DNA of 64,000 bases from Nitrosomonadales bacterium (lineage in GTDB: Bacteria > Pseudomonadota > Gammaproteobacteria > Burkholderiales > Gallionellaceae): positions 167,108 through 231,107 of the forward strand of contig JACRNY010000002.1 of NCBI GenBank assembly GCA_016214695.1, in the 5' to 3' direction. A model generated the notes under the pieces. The model saw nothing but the letters and a program-made list of their open reading frames with translations. It was not told the DNA's origin and did not search any database. Made by a program: the position numbers and the translations under genes. Below, in pieces: positions 7,992 through 16,588 of the stretch; position 1 is the first letter of the stretch, and each line of letters starts with the position of its first letter.

Positions 7992-8879
7992 TCAGTTAAG
8001 AACCGGTTTTTTGGCGACCACCAACAGTGATCCACCAAAGGGAAAGCGCAGACCAATGCGTAGCAGACTACGCTCAACAGCCATAACCATGCTCATTATC
8101 CTGTTGGTCAACTTGCCGATGCTCAATCCCGCCGACTCCATCTGGTCCTTCATCTCGGTGTCTTCGTGACTGCGCAGCAGGCGTGCCGCCAGCATCAATG
8201 GCAGCAGCAGCGAAATAAACGAGGTGACGTACTCGATTTGGAATCCCGCGTGCTCCAGTTTCCCAATCAATTCGTCGCGAGTGTAGCGTCTCTTGTGATG
8301 GGCGAAATCATCCATGCGACTCCACAGCCAGCGATGCTGCGGTACGGTCAGAATGACACCTCCGCCGATTTTGCATGCCTGGAACAGTTGCGCCAATACC
8401 GCTTCATCGTCCTCAATGTGTTCCAGCACATCGAACGCCCCGATCACGTCGAACTCCTCTCGGAATGGAATATGTTGTGCATCCATTTGAAACAAGAATG
8501 CATCCGGCACGCGCTGGGCTGCATAGCCCAGACCTTCGGTATAGATGTCGCTAGCGCTCAGATCCGCCTGCGGGAAGGCTTCCCGTACCCCCGACAGCAC
8601 AAAGCCAGTCCCGCAACCAACCTCAAGAACCTTGGCCGGAGCGGAAAAGTAATTACCCAAGGTCTCTCTGAGTATCTGATTGCGCGACACGAACCAGAAG
8701 TGAACCGGCTCAACTTCAGCCATCAACTGGAAAAATCTTGGGTTGAATCCATCGTTTTGAATGGCAAGTTGCGGCGCAAATGTAAGGAAGCCATTTCGTA
8801 CCGCCGGCGCGTGGCCGCATTCTGGACAGCGCCAGTCCTGAATTGAAAACCCGCATTGACAATGAATACAGAATTTCAC
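7992..8879 (-). CDS. Zinc-ribbon plus class I SAM methyltransferase
   Basis: A 295-residue protein. The first 25 residues hold a CxxC...CxxC pair (CIHCQCG, CPECG) typical of a small zinc ribbon. A class I methyltransferase domain follows, with motif I VLEVGCGTGFVLSG, motif II around DLSASDIYTEGL and motif IV DVIGAFDVLEHIEDDEAV. Such proteins are frequent in polysaccharide clusters, where they methylate sugars or lipid-linked intermediates. A hydrophobic segment near residues 200-215 may be a membrane contact. The acceptor is unknown. The GT2 gene starts 20 nt downstream. Confidence 0.78.
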   Translation of the reverse strand: MKFCIHCQCGFSIQDWRCPECGHAPAVRNGFLTFAPQLAIQNDGFNPRFFQLMAEVEPVHFWFVSRNQILRETLGNYFSAPAKVLEVGCGTGFVLSGVREAFPQADLSASDIYTEGLGYAAQRVPDAFLFQMDAQHIPFREEFDVIGAFDVLEHIEDDEAVLAQLFQACKIGGGVILTVPQHRWLWSRMDDFAHHKRRYTRDELIGKLEHAGFQIEYVTSFISLLLPLMLAARLLRSHEDTEMKDQMESAGLSIGKLTNRIMSMVMAVERSLLRIGLRFPFGGSLLVVAKKPVLN

Positions 8880-9031
8880 GTTTCTCGCCCTGAGCGTTTT
8901 GCAGCAGAATAGGCCAACTGTAGGTCTCTTATCACATTCGGGCCCTGCTCAAAATATACAAATCCATCAACCGATATCACGCGACTGCGGCATAATTCGG
9001 CCCCCTTGTATGTATTGTATCGAATCATCCG

Positions 9032-9415
9032 GTGAAGACACACCTCAAAAAAGCCACTCACAGCGAATTCCTCCGCTTCCTGCTGGTCGGCGGGAGCAAC
9101 ACCCTGCTGGGTTATGTGCTCTATTTGCTGTTCCTGTACTTCATGCCCTACCTGTATGCCTACACGCTTTCATACTGCATCGGCATCGTGTTCTCGTACG
9201 TGATGAATTCGCGCTTCGTCTTCCGTCAGCCCTTGTCGCTGGCCAGGTTTCTGCAGTTTCCGGTGGTGTATGTCATCCAGTACGGTCTCGGCATCGCCAT
9301 CCTCTGGCTGCTGGCCGGCCGGCTGGCTATCGCTCCCGAACTGGCGATGTTGGGCGTGGTCGCCGTGACCATCCCAGTCACCTTCCTGACCAGCCGCTTT
9401 ATCCTGAAACGCTAG
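9032..9415 (+). CDS. GtrA-family membrane protein
   Basis: A 127-residue protein with four hydrophobic helices and the GtrA family marks FLRFLLVGGSNTLLGYVLY near the start and FVFR after the second helix, plus FLTSRFILKR at the end. GtrA proteins are thought to flip undecaprenyl-phosphate-linked sugars or act in cell-surface polysaccharide synthesis. The GTG at 9032 is the chosen start and has only a weak ribosome-binding site. The gene is divergent from the methyltransferase-GT2-GNAT group, which fits a common lipid-linked sugar pathway. Confidence 0.85.
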   Translation: MKTHLKKATHSEFLRFLLVGGSNTLLGYVLYLLFLYFMPYLYAYTLSYCIGIVFSYVMNSRFVFRQPLSLARFLQFPVVYVIQYGLGIAILWLLAGRLAIAPELAMLGVVAVTIPVTFLTSRFILKR

Positions 9416-9437
9416 CAAATACGGACATCCAGTACTG

Positions 9438-9465
9438 CGTCATTCCGGCGAAGGCCGGAATGACG
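9438..9465. repeat. REP-like palindrome between convergent genes
   Basis: CGTCATTCCGGC and its exact reverse complement are separated by 4 bp. The same core occurs at 10809-10828 and 18751-18811. It lies between the stops of the GtrA-like gene and the convergent GT4 gene and could end transcription from both sides. Confidence 0.8.
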
Positions 9466-9467
9466 AC

Positions 9468-10517
9468 CTACTCTGTGATTCCTTCGCATTGCCAGTAGAT
9501 CGCCTCATATTCCTGCGCCACATCGCGCCAACTGTGCGCATACGGCGGCGGGGGGTTGATTTGTTGCAACTGCTCGCGCAGCGCATCCACCCACTGTTCT
9601 GGCGGCGCAGCCAGCGCGACGCTCGTCCCCGCTCCCGGTCCTATCTCGGACACCGCTCCGCACACGTCTGACACCACCACGCGCGCACCGGCTGCCATCG
9701 CTTCGGTGATGACCATGCCGTAGGGTTCGGCGCGCGCCGGATGCAGCAGCACGTCGATCTGTTGCAGGTGCGCAGTGTCGCTGCGCCAGCCCAGCAATCT
9801 GTAACCGCCTTGCCAGCCGGCAAAAAGGTGCTGCACTTCCTCGACCTTGGGGCCGACCACCCACAATTCCAGATTCGGGCGCTCGCGGCGCAGTCGCGCG
9901 ACAATCTCCACCGCCAGCGGCAGCCCTTTGCGCTGCCACTCCTTGCCGACGAAACCTACGATACCGCGGTCGCCGGGCAAGGCCTTCCAGTCGCGCTGCG
10001 GCATCGGTGCCACGCCGGGCACGACAGGGTCGGTCAGCTTGTGGGCGTACTCCGGGTAGTAATGCGCGAGTTGATGCTTGATGAAGATGGAGTTGGGCAC
10101 GATGAAGCGCGCCGCCTCCAGTTCGCGCCGTTCCAGATAAAACTGCATCGCAATGCGCAACGAGATCTTCTTCCACCAGGGTTTGTCGCGCACGGTGGCG
10201 AAGGGCGGGCCGTGAAAGGTGGTGACGTCGTGTTTCGCGAGACGCTCGTTGCTGTGGATAACGAAACCGGGATGCGGGTTCTGCTCCAGCCAGTTGGCGA
10301 CGCGCTTGCCGAAACGCAGCAGCGACAGCCAGCGCGGCCTGGGCGCGATCTCGCCGAGTTCATGCACGGTGATGCCCTGCGGCTTTTCCACATGACAGCG
10401 TTCGCAGACGACCACCACCTCATGGCCGAGTTTGGCCAGTTCGAGGGTGATCTCCCACACGTAGCGCTCCATGCCGCCGACCGGGCCGTAGCGGCGCACG
10501 ACGTGCAGGATCTTCAT
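9468..10517 (-). CDS. GT4 glycosyltransferase
   Basis: A 349-residue GT-B enzyme. It begins MKILHVVRRYGPVGGMERY (donor-side glycine loop) and has the GT4 C-terminal donor motif ARAEPYGMVITEAMAAGARVVV, in which the first Glu contacts the nucleotide sugar. VGFVGKEWQRKGLPL marks the linker into the second Rossmann domain. The first eight codons are part of a 25-bp duplication (see 10493-10711), and the region ahead of the gene is made of intergenic repeats. Sugar specificity cannot be assigned. Confidence 0.88.
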   Translation of the reverse strand: MKILHVVRRYGPVGGMERYVWEITLELAKLGHEVVVVCERCHVEKPQGITVHELGEIAPRPRWLSLLRFGKRVANWLEQNPHPGFVIHSNERLAKHDVTTFHGPPFATVRDKPWWKKISLRIAMQFYLERRELEAARFIVPNSIFIKHQLAHYYPEYAHKLTDPVVPGVAPMPQRDWKALPGDRGIVGFVGKEWQRKGLPLAVEIVARLRRERPNLELWVVGPKVEEVQHLFAGWQGGYRLLGWRSDTAHLQQIDVLLHPARAEPYGMVITEAMAAGARVVVSDVCGAVSEIGPGAGTSVALAAPPEQWVDALREQLQQINPPPPYAHSWRDVAQEYEAIYWQCEGITE

Positions 10518-10535
10518 GTGCGCCCCTCGTCCCAG

Positions 10536-10556
10536 CCCTCTCCCAGAGGGAGAGGG
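10536..10556. repeat. 21-bp palindromic repeat, copy 1
   Basis: CCCTCTCCC-aga-GGGAGAGGG is identical to 60099-60119, downstream of waaC. It is the kind of short intergenic palindrome often scattered through proteobacterial genomes. Confidence 0.8.
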
Positions 10557-10564
10557 GACATAAG

Positions 10565-10661
10565 CCCCCCTTTGGAAAGGGGGGGTTGGGGGGATTTACG
10601 GCAGGATGAATCTTTGCAGTCCGCTAAATCCCCCTCCCGTCCCCCTTTTGCAAAGGGGGAG
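10565..10661. repeat. Imperfect inverted repeat of G/C homopolymer type
   Basis: The left arm (10565-10597) contains CCCCCCTTTGGAAAGGGGGG and the right arm (10625-10661) runs aaatccccctcccgtccccc then ttttgcaaaggggga. Each arm is itself nearly palindromic and the two face each other. The element lies inside the 169-bp insert next to the other palindrome family. Confidence 0.65.
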
Positions 10662-10730
10662 GCTGACGGTTCAAACTGTTCCGGGTGGCGCACGACGTGC
10701 AGGATCTTCATTTATGAACCTCAGACATTT

Positions 10731-10833
10731 CGTCACGCCGGCCCTTCGACTGGCTCAGGGCAGGCTGACCTTCGGTCAGGCCGGTGTCCAGTTGATTAAA
10801 TGCACTGGATTCCGGCCTCCGCCGGAATGACAT
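10731..10833. repeat. REP-like cluster
   Basis: A degenerate copy (cgtcacgccggcccttcgac to caggccggtgtccag) is followed by an exact palindrome ATTCCGGC-ctcc-GCCGGAAT (10809-10828). It shares its core with 9438-9465 and 18751-18811. No coding sequence is apparent between 10712 and 10853. Confidence 0.65.
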
Positions 10834-10853
10834 CATTGGAGTATTCTCGGCAT

Positions 10854-11666
10854 TCACAAATACTGGTCCACACCCTTGAGCGCGCGGATGTGCGTGGCGT
10901 TGAGCACCTGCTGCAGACGGCGCTTGTTCTCTTCCAGGTGCGAGCGGTCGTTCTCCTTGTGCCACAAGTGCAGCACCGGAGCGGAGAAGCGCGCACTCTT
11001 GTTGATCACGCCGGCGCGGATCAGGCGCACCACCAGGTCGGAATCCTCCTGCCCCCAGCCGGTGTAGCTCTCGTCCAGACCGTTCACACGCAACAGGTCA
11101 TCACGGAACGCGGAGAGGTTGCAGGTCTTGGCGCCCTGCCAGCGTTTTGGTGCCAGCTTGCGCAGCCATTTAATGTCGGGCAAGCGCAGCAGCGGCTGCA
11201 GGCGCGCGATGTGGCCCTGCCGGTAGGCGCGCAGCCAGTCGCCGATCCCCCAGAGATGAACGGGTATGTTTTCCCTGAGCAGCTGCTCGGTGAACGATTG
11301 CGATAGCAGCAGGCGATTGCCGGAGAGGAAACAGCCGGGTTCGCTGAGCTTGCGTTGTCGTGCGACGAAGTCGACCGGCGGGATGCAATCGCCGTCGGTG
11401 AAGATGATGTAGTCGGCTTGGGTCGCTGCCAGCGCGCGGTTACGGATGGCGGCGGCGCGGAAGCCGATGTCTTCCTGCCACACATGGTGGATGGGGAATG
11501 CGGCACGCGCCTGGAACTGCTTTACCAGTTCAGCGGTGTCAGGTGTGGAGCCGTCGTCCGCCACCAGCACCTCGAAGTCGCGGTCGCTCTGCGCGAGATA
11601 ACCCTCCAGCACGGCGGCGAGCGCGTCCGGACGGTTGTAGGTGGTGACGATGACGGCTAGTTTCAC
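10854..11666 (-). CDS. GT2 glycosyltransferase with C-terminal galactosyltransferase-type motif
   Basis: A 270-residue GT-A enzyme: LAVIVTTYNRPDALAAVL at the start, VADDGSTPDT, FTDGDCIPP (DxD-type) and, in the C-terminal third, YTGWGQEDSDLVVRLIRAG, the W-G-x-E-D motif seen in GT2 proteins with a galactosyltransferase-like (Glyco_transf_7C) tail. Probably adds a sugar to a lipid-linked glycan or LPS core on the cytoplasmic side. Linkage unknown. It is separated from the next upstream gene by a heptamer-repeat pair. Confidence 0.87.
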   Translation of the reverse strand: MKLAVIVTTYNRPDALAAVLEGYLAQSDRDFEVLVADDGSTPDTAELVKQFQARAAFPIHHVWQEDIGFRAAAIRNRALAATQADYIIFTDGDCIPPVDFVARQRKLSEPGCFLSGNRLLLSQSFTEQLLRENIPVHLWGIGDWLRAYRQGHIARLQPLLRLPDIKWLRKLAPKRWQGAKTCNLSAFRDDLLRVNGLDESYTGWGQEDSDLVVRLIRAGVINKSARFSAPVLHLWHKENDRSHLEENKRRLQQVLNATHIRALKGVDQYL

Positions 11667-11686
11667 GATTATGGCTTATAGCTTGT

Positions 11687-11761
11687 GGTTGATAGCTGAC
11701 GGTTGATAGCTGATGGATTGGCGGGGCGGAGTCATAAACGATCAACCATCATCCATCAACC
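11687..11761. repeat. Gene-less pair of inverted heptamer arrays (GGTTGAT type)
   Basis: Left array: GGTTGAT, AGCTGAC, GGTTGAT, AGCTGAT (11687-11714). Right array, inverted: ATCAACC, ATCATCC, ATCAACC (11741-11761). The spacer is about 26 bp. The right array forms the last codons and the stop (11749-11751) of the neighbouring GT2 gene. The family is that of the arrays around the four-helix-bundle gene at 53886. Confidence 0.75.
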
Positions 11762-12504
11762 TTCTTGTTCAAGAGCATCAACTTCAGATAACGGTAATAA
11801 GTGCCCTCGGCATTGGAGACCGCGAGCATGAAGCCCTCGCGACCATCGAGGATGCCGCCACGCAAAATATAGGTGCGGAAGAAGCTCCACAGCCCGCGCA
11901 CCACGGCCCCGGTAAGCGAAGCCTTGCGCCCGCGCCTGTGCATCATCGCCGCGCCCGCGGTGGAATACTGGTTGACCTTGTGCAGCACCTCTTCCAGACC
12001 GTCGAAGGCATAGTGCAGCAACAGGCCCTTCAACTTGCCGGCGCTTCCTTCGGTGATGAGGCGCTCGTGCACCAGATCATCGGAGAAGCGCGCCTTGCCG
12101 CGCCGGAACAGGCGCGGCAGCAGATCGGGATACCAGCCGGAGTGATACATGAAGCGCCCGCAATAGCTGGAAAGGCGCGGCAGCAGATAGAAATCGGCGA
12201 GCTGCTCCGCCTTCAGGACAGCCTCGATCTCGGCGCGCAATTCCGGGGTCACGCGCTCGTCGGCATCCAGCGACAGCACCCAGTCCCTGGTGGCATAGCC
12301 CAGCGCGCGGTTCTTCTGCACGCCGAAGCCGGGCCAGTCATGCACATGGACCTGTGCACCCATCTCCCTGGCGATCGCCACCGTGCCATCGGTACTGCCG
12401 GAATCGACCACGATGATCTCGTCTGCCCACACCACCGACTCGATGCACGCGCGAATGTTGGCGGCCTCGTTCTTGGTGATGAGGATGACTGACAGTTCAG
12501 CCAT
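11749..12504 (-). CDS. GT2 glycosyltransferase, WaaE/KdtX-like
   Basis: A 251-residue GT2 enzyme with LSVILITKNEAANIRACIES, VVDSGSTDGT and LSLDADERVTPEL. The SSYCGRFMYHSGWYPD..PRLFRRGKARF and VHERL segments are typical of the WaaE/KdtX group, which adds a beta-linked hexose to inner-core heptose of LPS. It overlaps the upstream O-antigen ligase gene by 8 nt, consistent with a core/O-antigen operon. The C-terminus KKVDG and the stop codon come from a heptamer repeat array, so the natural end of the protein may have been replaced. Confidence 0.85.
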   Translation of the reverse strand: MAELSVILITKNEAANIRACIESVVWADEIIVVDSGSTDGTVAIAREMGAQVHVHDWPGFGVQKNRALGYATRDWVLSLDADERVTPELRAEIEAVLKAEQLADFYLLPRLSSYCGRFMYHSGWYPDLLPRLFRRGKARFSDDLVHERLITEGSAGKLKGLLLHYAFDGLEEVLHKVNQYSTAGAAMMHRRGRKASLTGAVVRGLWSFFRTYILRGGILDGREGFMLAVSNAEGTYYRYLKLMLLNKKVDG

Positions 12505-13762
12505 GCCGCGACTCCCTGTTCAGGCCGGCATACAGTGCCGCAACCATGAAGGCGAAGAACAGGCCATCGGCGTGGTCGTGCAGCGCCGAGTTGAGCAGCC
12601 CGTTCACCATATAAGCCAGCACGAAACCGCGCGCGGCATCCTGCTCGTACCGCCCCGGCAGGTGTGGGGCGCAACGCCACAATGTATAGAACAGATACAG
12701 CATGATCGCCAGGCCGACCAGCCCGGTCTGCGCCGCGATCATCAGGAATTCATTGTGCGGGTTCTGCGTCTCCTTCACTTCCTTGCCTTCGATCTGTTTG
12801 GAGAATGCCGCCGGAAAACCGCCGGTGCCGACGCCGAGCAAAGCGTTGTCCTGCACGATGCGCAAAGTGTTGGAATAGAAGTCGAGGCGCTGCCCGGTGG
12901 AAGTGAGCCTGCCGTGATCCGGCGTCCAGGCCTCGTATTCCGCCACGACCTGGGTGACCCGGTCATGCAGGCGGTCGGAGCCGTGATAGGCGGCGAAGGC
13001 GATCAGCGGGAGTGCCAGCACGATGAGCGCGCCCTGACGCCAGCCCCAGGTGCGACCAAGACTGCGCATATGGCGCGACAGACTGGCCCAGACGAACCAG
13101 CCCAGCAACACCAGCAGGATCAAATAACCCGTGCGCCCCTGCACCAGAAACAGCACATTGACGGTGCCGAACAAGGCGAACGCCCCCCAGAGCAAACGCC
13201 CCCCCAACGAATCCGCGTCGCGCCATTCGAGCAAAGCCAGAAATACGGCGAACGCCATCATGCCGTTCTGGGTGATGTGACTGTGGAAGACAACGGGATT
13301 ATCGCGGCTGGCAAAGATGCTCATCCAGTCGTGCATCACCGGCAATATCCCCAGGCCCACCAGCCAGGACATGACCAGAGTGACCGCCATGGCCGCCAGG
13401 AAGGCATAGCGCGCCTTGCGCCGTACAGCGCCATCCGAAAACAAAAAAATGAAGATGGGAACGAACAGCAGATCGATGTATTTCCCAAGCGTGTCGAAAG
13501 CCGCTTTGAGCGGCGTCGCACCGTAGAACATCGCCACGACCAGCATGGCCAGCAGCAGGAGCGCGGCGCGCGCCACCGGATGCGACAGCGAGACGCGCGC
13601 GATGCTGCCCAGACTGAACAAGGCGCCCAGCAGCACCAGTGCCAGCAGCACGTTATCCATCGCCACGGAGACGGGTACGGAGAGGCCGATGAGGATGGCG
13701 CACCACTGCAAGGGAGCGAGTGTCTTGCGCTGCAACAGGGGAATATCGAACGATGTACTCAT
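12497..13762 (-). CDS. O-antigen ligase/polymerase family membrane protein
   Basis: A 421-residue polytopic protein with about 10-12 hydrophobic helices and a large periplasmic loop in the C-terminal half. The loop contains GHGRLTSTGQRLDFYSNTLR-like sequence, then LLGVGTGGFPAAF and NPHNEFLMIAAQTGLVGL, the Wzy_C pattern in which the conserved His (PHNEFL) is needed by WaaL ligases. WaaL joins undecaprenyl-linked O-antigen to lipid A-core; a Wzy polymerase cannot be excluded. It overlaps the GT2 gene downstream by 8 nt and the dehydratase upstream by 4 nt. Confidence 0.83.
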   Translation of the reverse strand: MSTSFDIPLLQRKTLAPLQWCAILIGLSVPVSVAMDNVLLALVLLGALFSLGSIARVSLSHPVARAALLLLAMLVVAMFYGATPLKAAFDTLGKYIDLLFVPIFIFLFSDGAVRRKARYAFLAAMAVTLVMSWLVGLGILPVMHDWMSIFASRDNPVVFHSHITQNGMMAFAVFLALLEWRDADSLGGRLLWGAFALFGTVNVLFLVQGRTGYLILLVLLGWFVWASLSRHMRSLGRTWGWRQGALIVLALPLIAFAAYHGSDRLHDRVTQVVAEYEAWTPDHGRLTSTGQRLDFYSNTLRIVQDNALLGVGTGGFPAAFSKQIEGKEVKETQNPHNEFLMIAAQTGLVGLAIMLYLFYTLWRCAPHLPGRYEQDAARGFVLAYMVNGLLNSALHDHADGLFFAFMVAALYAGLNRESRHG

Positions 13763-15591
13763 AACCGCTTATCCGGTGTGTATTCGGGAACCCATTTCTG
13801 CATGCCCCGGCGAACATCGTCGTCCGCAACGGTGCTCTCTTTCGATATCCAGGCCTGCAATGCCTGCAGATCGGCGGCACCCACCGAACGCGCCTGCGCG
13901 ATGCGCAACTTGGGATGCGGCGTCGGCAGCGTGCTCTCGTCGTCGGCCAGCAACTCCTCATACAGCTTCTCGCCCGGTCGCAGGCCGGTAAACTCGATCC
14001 TGATGTCTTCTTCGTTCAAGCCCGACAGGCGGATCAGGTCCTTCGCCATGTCGACGATCTTCACCGGCTCACCCATGTCGAGCACGAATATCTCGCCGCC
14101 CTTGCCCATGTAACCCGCCTGCATCACCAGCTGTGCCGCCTCGGGGATGGACATGAAGAAGCGTGTGATCTCGGGATGCGTCACGGTGATCGGGCCGCCG
14201 TTGGCGATCTGCTCGCGGAATTTGGGGATCACGCTGCCGTTGCTGCCCAGCACGTTGCCGAAGCGCACGATGACGAAACGCGTACCGTCCGGTTTCTGCA
14301 AGCCCTGGCAGATGATCTCCGCCAGGCGTTTGGTGGTACCCATCACGTTGGTCGGGTTCACTGCCTTATCTGTCGAGATCAGCACGAACTTCTCGACGCC
14401 GTGACGCTGCGCACAGGCCGCCACGCGCCAGGTACCGAACACATTGTTGCGCACCGCCTGCCAAGCGTTCAGACGTTCCATCAAGGGTACATGCTTGTAT
14501 GCAGCGGCATGGAACACCGAGCTAGGCTTGTACTCTCCGAACACCTGCTCCAGGCGCATATCGTCCTTCACGTCACCCGCCAGATAAACGATGTCGAGCC
14601 GCGGGAATGTCTTGCCGAGTTCCTGTTCGATGGTATACAGCGCATGTTCGCCCGCATCGAACAGCACCAGCTTCCTCGGGGCGAAGCGCGCAATCTGGCG
14701 GCACAGCTCGGAGCCGATGGATCCGCCCGCGCCAGTCACCAGCACCACTTTGTCAGTTAATTGTTCATGCAACCCTGCTTCGTCGAGTTGCACGGGGTCA
14801 CGCCCGAGCAGGTCGTCCAGCTCCACCGCGCGCAGTTGCGAGATGGCGACGCGCCCGCTGAGCAGATCGTCGAAGGCGGGGACCGTGAGCGCCTTGATGC
14901 CGTTACGGTTCGCCAGATCGATGGCATGTTTGCGCGTCTGGTGCGTCGACGACGGCATGGCGATGATGACCTGGGTCACGCCCAGCCGCTCGGCCCAATG
15001 GGGCAAACTATCCAGACCGCCGAGCACCTTGATGCCGTTGAGCACGCGCCCCTGCTTGGCAGCATCGTCATCGAGAAAGCCGACCTGATGCCAATCGCGG
15101 CTGCGTGCCAGATCCTTGGACAGGCCTATGCCCGCCTCGCCCGCACCCAGCACCAGCACCGGCTCGCCCTGCAACTTGATCTCACCGAACAGTCCCTGCT
15201 CCTTCCACAGCCGGTAGAGCAGGCGGTCTCCCCCCATCAACAGCAGCAGCAGGATGGGATCGATGATCAGCACCGAACGCGGCACCACCGCGTTGACACG
15301 GAACATCCACAACACCAGCGGGATCAGCATAGCGGCGAGCAGCACCGCCATGAAGATGCGGCGCAGGTCGGCCATGCTGGCGTAACGCCAGATGCCGCGA
15401 TACAGCCCCATGTACCAGAACACCAGTGCCTGCAGCGGCGCGACCCAGAACAGCGTGTGCCACATCTCGCTGCGATAATTGGCCGGCAGATCGAAATTGA
15501 AACGCAGGAAATAGGCTCCCGCCCACGCCAGAGCGGCCACGGCCACGTCGTGCGTCACGGCCAGTACGGTATAGCGACTGATCTTAAGCAT
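13759..15591 (-). CDS. WbpM/PglF-like membrane UDP-GlcNAc 4,6-dehydratase
   Basis: A 610-residue long-chain SDR protein. Four hydrophobic helices fill the first 120 residues; a CoA-binding-like Rossmann domain follows (VLVLGAGEAGIGL), then the catalytic Rossmann domain (VLVTGAGGSIGSELCRQI). The active-site segment STDKAVNPTNVMGTTKR has Met in place of the usual Tyr, as in WbpM/FlaA1-type dehydratases. The product would be UDP-2-acetamido-2,6-dideoxy-xylo-hexos-4-ulose, a precursor of QuiNAc, FucNAc or bacillosamine. A QnlA/WbpV-like reductase domain is encoded at 37975. It overlaps the initiating transferase gene by 8 nt. Confidence 0.92.
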   Translation of the reverse strand: MLKISRYTVLAVTHDVAVAALAWAGAYFLRFNFDLPANYRSEMWHTLFWVAPLQALVFWYMGLYRGIWRYASMADLRRIFMAVLLAAMLIPLVLWMFRVNAVVPRSVLIIDPILLLLLMGGDRLLYRLWKEQGLFGEIKLQGEPVLVLGAGEAGIGLSKDLARSRDWHQVGFLDDDAAKQGRVLNGIKVLGGLDSLPHWAERLGVTQVIIAMPSSTHQTRKHAIDLANRNGIKALTVPAFDDLLSGRVAISQLRAVELDDLLGRDPVQLDEAGLHEQLTDKVVLVTGAGGSIGSELCRQIARFAPRKLVLFDAGEHALYTIEQELGKTFPRLDIVYLAGDVKDDMRLEQVFGEYKPSSVFHAAAYKHVPLMERLNAWQAVRNNVFGTWRVAACAQRHGVEKFVLISTDKAVNPTNVMGTTKRLAEIICQGLQKPDGTRFVIVRFGNVLGSNGSVIPKFREQIANGGPITVTHPEITRFFMSIPEAAQLVMQAGYMGKGGEIFVLDMGEPVKIVDMAKDLIRLSGLNEEDIRIEFTGLRPGEKLYEELLADDESTLPTPHPKLRIAQARSVGAADLQALQAWISKESTVADDDVRRGMQKWVPEYTPDKRL

Positions 15592-16582
15592 GCTGACCTC
15601 GTTCGAATCTCTTCCATGCCGCGTCGAGCGACAACATCAATACCGCGTAAGTGCCGCACACCACCGCAAATGCCAGCACGGGAAAAGCCTGCCCCATAGC
15701 CAGCAAGGCCAACGCCCCGCTCGCCAGCATCAGACCGTATTCGACCAGCGCCACCTTGCGATGGCTCCATCCCATCTGTATCGCGCGCTGGTAGTAATGT
15801 TCGCGGTGCGCCTCGGTGACCCTGGCGCCGCGCAGGCTGCGTTTCAGCAGTGTGACGCTCGCATCCACGATGAAGGGCGAGAACACCAGCACGGGGAACC
15901 ATGCGCTCCAACAGCCCTGCTGCCAGCCCCACAGTCCCATCGCGGCGGCGAGGAAACCGAGCGGGATGGAACCCGCATCGCCCATGAACACCCGCGCGGG
16001 ATGGAAATTGAAGAACAGAAAACCGAGTGCGGCCGCGCTGATGCTGAAGTTCAGCATCGCCAGCGTATCGGCATGCGCCAGCAGCGCGGCGATACCGTAG
16101 GCGGCGAAGCCGAACAGCGCCATGCCGCCCGCCAGCCCGTTCGAGCCATCCATGAAATTGTAGAGATTGGTCATCCACACCGTGAGCAACAGCAGCGCCA
16201 GCGCGAATATGGCGCCCTGCTGCGTGAAGAAGCCGGAACCGGCCACCAGAATGGCTGCCGCGAGAAGTTGTGCCGAGAGGCGCACGCGCACCGGCATACC
16301 GCGCATATCGTCCAGCAGCGAGACCGCGAACAGCATGGCCAGCGGCAGCAACAGCCACCAGGTCAGCGCACCGGCAATCATCAGCCAGCCCGCCAGCACA
16401 CCCGCCATGAGGCCGACGCCGCCCATGCGCGGGACGGGTCTGGAATGCAATGAACGCTCGTTGGGGATGTCCTGGATCTTGTAGCTGAACTTGCCGGACA
16501 GGATGAACGCAAGCGACGACAGGGTAACCAGGGCGGAGACGATGGGGGCGTAATAGGGCATGTAAGATCTGCTAGGAACCAT
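15584..16582 (-). CDS. WecA/WbpL-like polyprenyl-phosphate sugar-1-phosphate transferase
   Basis: A 332-residue polytopic protein of the MraY/WecA family with about 10 hydrophobic helices. Landmarks are DIPNERSLHSRPVPRMGGVG near the start, LLDDMRG (metal-binding DD), NLYNFMDGSNGLAGG (conserved NFxDG) and the cytoplasmic loop near the C-terminus with REHYYQRAIQMGWSHRKV. It would start glycan assembly by moving a HexNAc-1-phosphate onto undecaprenyl phosphate. It starts 6 nt after hepT, so it may share that transcript; a second ATG at 16561 would shorten it by 7 residues. Confidence 0.88.
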   Translation of the reverse strand: MVPSRSYMPYYAPIVSALVTLSSLAFILSGKFSYKIQDIPNERSLHSRPVPRMGGVGLMAGVLAGWLMIAGALTWWLLLPLAMLFAVSLLDDMRGMPVRVRLSAQLLAAAILVAGSGFFTQQGAIFALALLLLTVWMTNLYNFMDGSNGLAGGMALFGFAAYGIAALLAHADTLAMLNFSISAAALGFLFFNFHPARVFMGDAGSIPLGFLAAAMGLWGWQQGCWSAWFPVLVFSPFIVDASVTLLKRSLRGARVTEAHREHYYQRAIQMGWSHRKVALVEYGLMLASGALALLAMGQAFPVLAFAVVCGTYAVLMLSLDAAWKRFERGQHA

Positions 16583-16588
16583 TCCGGC

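Larger units (their letters stand above)
10493..10711. repeat. 25-bp direct repeats flanking a 169-bp repeat-rich insert
   Basis: The identical 25 bp at 10493-10517 and 10687-10711 include the start codon and first codons of the GT4 gene. Between them are two unrelated palindromic repeat families. The upstream copy starts a 65-codon minus-strand frame (10514-10711) that begins MKILHVVR, reads through the repeats as low-complexity peptide (PPLSKGG, PLPLGEGWDEG) and stops in an ATGA overlap with the real start. The layout resembles insertion with a long target duplication. Confidence 0.8.

Noticed and set aside
10514..10711. A genuine 65-residue protein
   Set aside because: It is a duplicated gene start reading through palindromic repeats; at most an upstream leader frame.
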